This document shows positions 40,283-42,218 of a DNA stretch of 42,218 nt, one piece after another. The DNA is taken from NCBI GenBank assembly GCA_016934595.1, contig JAFGSM010000099.1:1-42218 (forward strand), written 5' to 3'. The translations under genes and the position numbers were made by a program. Within the stretch, counting starts at the first letter, position 1, and each line of letters starts with the position of its first letter. Origin of the DNA: a bacterium. GTDB lineage: Bacteria > SZUA-182 > DTGQ01 > JAFGSM01. The notes below the pieces were generated by a model that saw only the letters and a program-made list of their open reading frames with translations, did not search any database and was not told the origin of the DNA.

Positions 40283-41935
40283 TCACTCATCAGGATTGGT
40301 CTTGATAATTGGCACTTTTACTACAATTTTGGTTCCCTTGTTCGGTTTAGAATCAATAGAACACTCGCCATTTACCAGGGTTACTCTCTCTTTCATCCCA
40401 AACAGGCCGGCCCCACGTCCTGAGGCATTAATGCTGGTTATTTGACTCATATCAAATCCCTTGCCATCATCTTTAATATAAAAAACACATTCATTATCAT
40501 CGCATTCTAATCCCATAACCACCTTTTTGGCATCAGAATGTCTAACAATATTGCTAATGGCCTCCTGGGTAATACGAAAAAAGGTCAATTCCACCTCTGA
40601 GGGCAAACGATGGTTTAACTCTTTAAATTCTGTAGAAACCTCGATGCCTTTAGGGGTGAGGTTTGATTCAGAGAGACTGTGGAGTGCAGCTTCGAGTCCT
40701 AATGTATCTAATAAAGTCGGGCGGAGCTCTCTGATAATCTTGGTTAACTCTGTATTGGAATGGACTGCAATAGTGTGGATTTTTCTGAGTATCTCTTTAA
40801 GCTCATCATTTTCAAGGCCGCCCATTTCTATTATCTCACTGCTTGCATGCGAGTTCAGGGATAATGCAGTAAGATTTTGACCTAATTCATCATGTAGCTC
40901 TCTGGCAATCCTTTTTCGCTCTTCTTCTTGGACTGTAAGCGCCTGCCTAAGTAAATACTGGTATCGTTCCCTAGCCTCATTTAAACACTTATATAAATTC
41001 GCCTGTTCAATTGAAGTGCCAAGTTGGAGACCGATTGAGTTGAGAAGGTACATATCATCAATGCCAAACCGCCGTGCCTTGTGGCTGGCCACATTCATCA
41101 CACCGACAACCTTTTCCTTGGATTTTATAGGGACGCTAACAAAACCCTTAAGCCCTTCAATCCTTATCAAATCAGAATAAGCAGCGTCTATATTTTCGGA
41201 TATATCCTCTAACAGAACCGGCTGACCAGTCTGGGCTACCCTTCCTGCTATGCCCTGTCCTACACTGAGTCGAACCTCATTGACAAACGTACTCGAAAGT
41301 CCCTGATGCACCCTATAGGTGAGTATTCCTGTTTCATCATTCAATAAAAGCATCCCGCCTACACTACCATTAACGATCTCCAGGACATTATCAAGGGCAA
41401 CCCTTAAAATGGCATCCAAATCACATAATCCGCTCACAGCATTTGAGATGCGGTTCAGGGCAAGCAACTGATGATGACGCCTTAAAATCTGTACCTCGAG
41501 CTCCCTTTCCGCGGTGACATCCCTTCTCAACTCAACAATGGCAGTAATCTTTCCAGAACTGTCGCGAATGGGATAGGCAGTAACCTTGACATATCTATCA
41601 AGCTCAGCATCCGTGCCGTAGGCAGATTCAGGATGGACAGTAGTTACCGATTTGCCGTTTTGTAACACCTTTTCCAATGGGCATACCCATAGCGGCGCAA
41701 TACAGGGTTTATCCCTTCCCCTGAAGATTTTATAGCAAGGCTTGTTGACGAATGATTCAATCTCCTTATGCATTTTTCTTTGTACTGCTGAGTTTACTAG
41801 CCTGATCTTGTAATCAGCATCGATTACCAACAGCTCATCCTCAACACTGTCTATAACATCCTTCAGATATACATTAAAGTTTTCGAAGTTTATGATTTTG
41901 CTATCCCTTGTATTCGTAACCACATAGAATATCAA
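40283..41935 (-). CDS. NarX-type sensor histidine kinase (PAS-GAF-HisKA_3-HATPase)
   Basis: A 550-residue cytoplasmic kinase with no membrane helix. The PAS domain (about 25-140) has a Cys-bearing loop, CYKIFRGRDKPCIAPLWVCP, of a type often tied to redox or metal sensing. GAF spans about 165-320 (VGGMLLLNDETGILTYR, VGQGIAGRVAQTGQPV). The HisKA_3 box ERKRIARELHDELGQNL carries the phospho-His, and the ATPase has FFRITQEAISNIVRHS and DDGKGFD. TTG 41935 is taken as start since it overlaps the upstream ORF's stop as TTGA. It lies 18 bases before the flavoprotein gene. Confidence 0.87.
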   Translation of the reverse strand: MIFYVVTNTRDSKIINFENFNVYLKDVIDSVEDELLVIDADYKIRLVNSAVQRKMHKEIESFVNKPCYKIFRGRDKPCIAPLWVCPLEKVLQNGKSVTTVHPESAYGTDAELDRYVKVTAYPIRDSSGKITAIVELRRDVTAERELEVQILRRHHQLLALNRISNAVSGLCDLDAILRVALDNVLEIVNGSVGGMLLLNDETGILTYRVHQGLSSTFVNEVRLSVGQGIAGRVAQTGQPVLLEDISENIDAAYSDLIRIEGLKGFVSVPIKSKEKVVGVMNVASHKARRFGIDDMYLLNSIGLQLGTSIEQANLYKCLNEARERYQYLLRQALTVQEEERKRIARELHDELGQNLTALSLNSHASSEIIEMGGLENDELKEILRKIHTIAVHSNTELTKIIRELRPTLLDTLGLEAALHSLSESNLTPKGIEVSTEFKELNHRLPSEVELTFFRITQEAISNIVRHSDAKKVVMGLECDDNECVFYIKDDGKGFDMSQITSINASGRGAGLFGMKERVTLVNGECSIDSKPNKGTKIVVKVPIIKTNPDE

Positions 41936-42072
41936 TACATTCCCAAATTATTCAGTAAGTCCTTTTGCCCTATCCCTATTGAGAAATTCATAATTTCTGT
42001 TAAACTCTGTGTCTTCTTTCTATCAAAATATTTTTCTATAGCCTCTTTCAATACACTGTCTTTTGTTTCCAT
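41932..42072 (-). CDS. Small ORF coupled to the kinase gene (46 residues)
   Basis: ATG 42072 to TGA 41932 encodes a 46-residue charged helical peptide (begins METKDSVLKEAIEKYF, ends LLNNLGMY) without Cys or a signal. Its stop overlaps the TTG start of the histidine kinase as TTGA, which would explain the weak ribosome site of that gene. There is no clear Shine-Dalgarno of its own. It may be a real small protein or the surviving end of a longer upstream gene cut by the repeat at the window edge. Confidence 0.45.
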   Translation of the reverse strand: METKDSVLKEAIEKYFDRKKTQSLTEIMNFSIGIGQKDLLNNLGMY

Positions 42073-42122
42073 ATTAATATGCGGTTCTTTGCTTTCTATG
42101 TTTTGGAGTGAGAAAGAAATCT

Positions 42123-42218
42123 TTAGAAGCTGTCCGCAAATAACTCATACATGCCCCAGAGGGCTTTTATATATCGAAAGCATGGTGAAGGTCTAAATTT
42201 GTTCAAATTATTTGCGGA
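42123..42218. mobile_element. MITE-like element, cut by the window edge
   Basis: GCTGTCCGCAAATAA starts at 42129, and the window ends in TTATTTGCGGA (42208-42218), the inverse of its inner 11 bases; the last few bases of the right repeat lie outside. The ends share GCTGTCCGC with the element at 14000-14123, and the size (about 95-100 bases) is similar. The short interior has no ORF beyond a dozen codons. If this is a contig end, the repeat probably caused the break. Confidence 0.5.

Overview
The window looks like the chromosome of an uncultured anaerobic Gram-negative bacterium, most like the Desulfobacterota or a neighbouring phylum. The signs are lipobox-type outer-membrane lipoproteins, giant multihaem c-type cytochromes, a MetV/MetF pair with a GltD/MvhD-type iron-sulfur flavoprotein (reductive acetyl-CoA pathway), and small palindromic repeats of the kind common in such genomes. 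Assignment below the domain is inference. No tRNA, rRNA, CRISPR array or complete insertion sequence was seen.

Region 1 (254-12539, + strand) is a tightly packed run of eleven genes: three CsgG/GNA1162-like proteins, a 5-haem cytochrome, a HAMP-only membrane protein, a parvulin-type foldase, 26-haem and 16-haem cytochromes, a YVTN propeller lipoprotein, and tandemly duplicated 8- and 14-haem cytochromes. Region 2 (12536-16674, - strand) holds a radical SAM/SPASM protein and a U32 peptidase-family protein. Repeats and a decayed U32 fragment lie around them. Region 3 (17241-27181, + strand) has six paralogous OmcS-like cytochromes of 6-7 haems and two paralogous NHL propellers. One of the six (22400) has its own leader region, operator-like palindrome and terminator. 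Region 4 (35349-27881, - strand) is a translationally coupled operon for an 8-haem cytochrome c, a cytochrome b, a membrane-anchored 3-haem cytochrome c and an NHL propeller, followed by a 28-haem cytochrome built of five tandem 4-haem repeats. Region 5 (42072-35791, - strand) holds a small ORF, a PAS-GAF histidine kinase, an FAD/Fe-S oxidoreductase, MetV, MetF and a two-receiver response regulator.

Taken together I count 149 haem-binding motifs by eye. The simplest reading is an extracellular electron transfer locus. The b/c complex would take electrons from the quinone pool, the giant cytochromes would carry them through the periplasm and envelope, and the OmcS-like proteins would be filament ('nanowire') subunits outside the cell. 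The propellers, parvulin and CsgG-like lipoproteins would be assembly, export or docking factors. No outer-membrane beta-barrel porin is encoded here, unlike the known porin-cytochrome conduits. The MetVF operon would supply or consume C1 units and low-potential electrons. The functional links are inference; the domain and motif assignments are read from the sequence.
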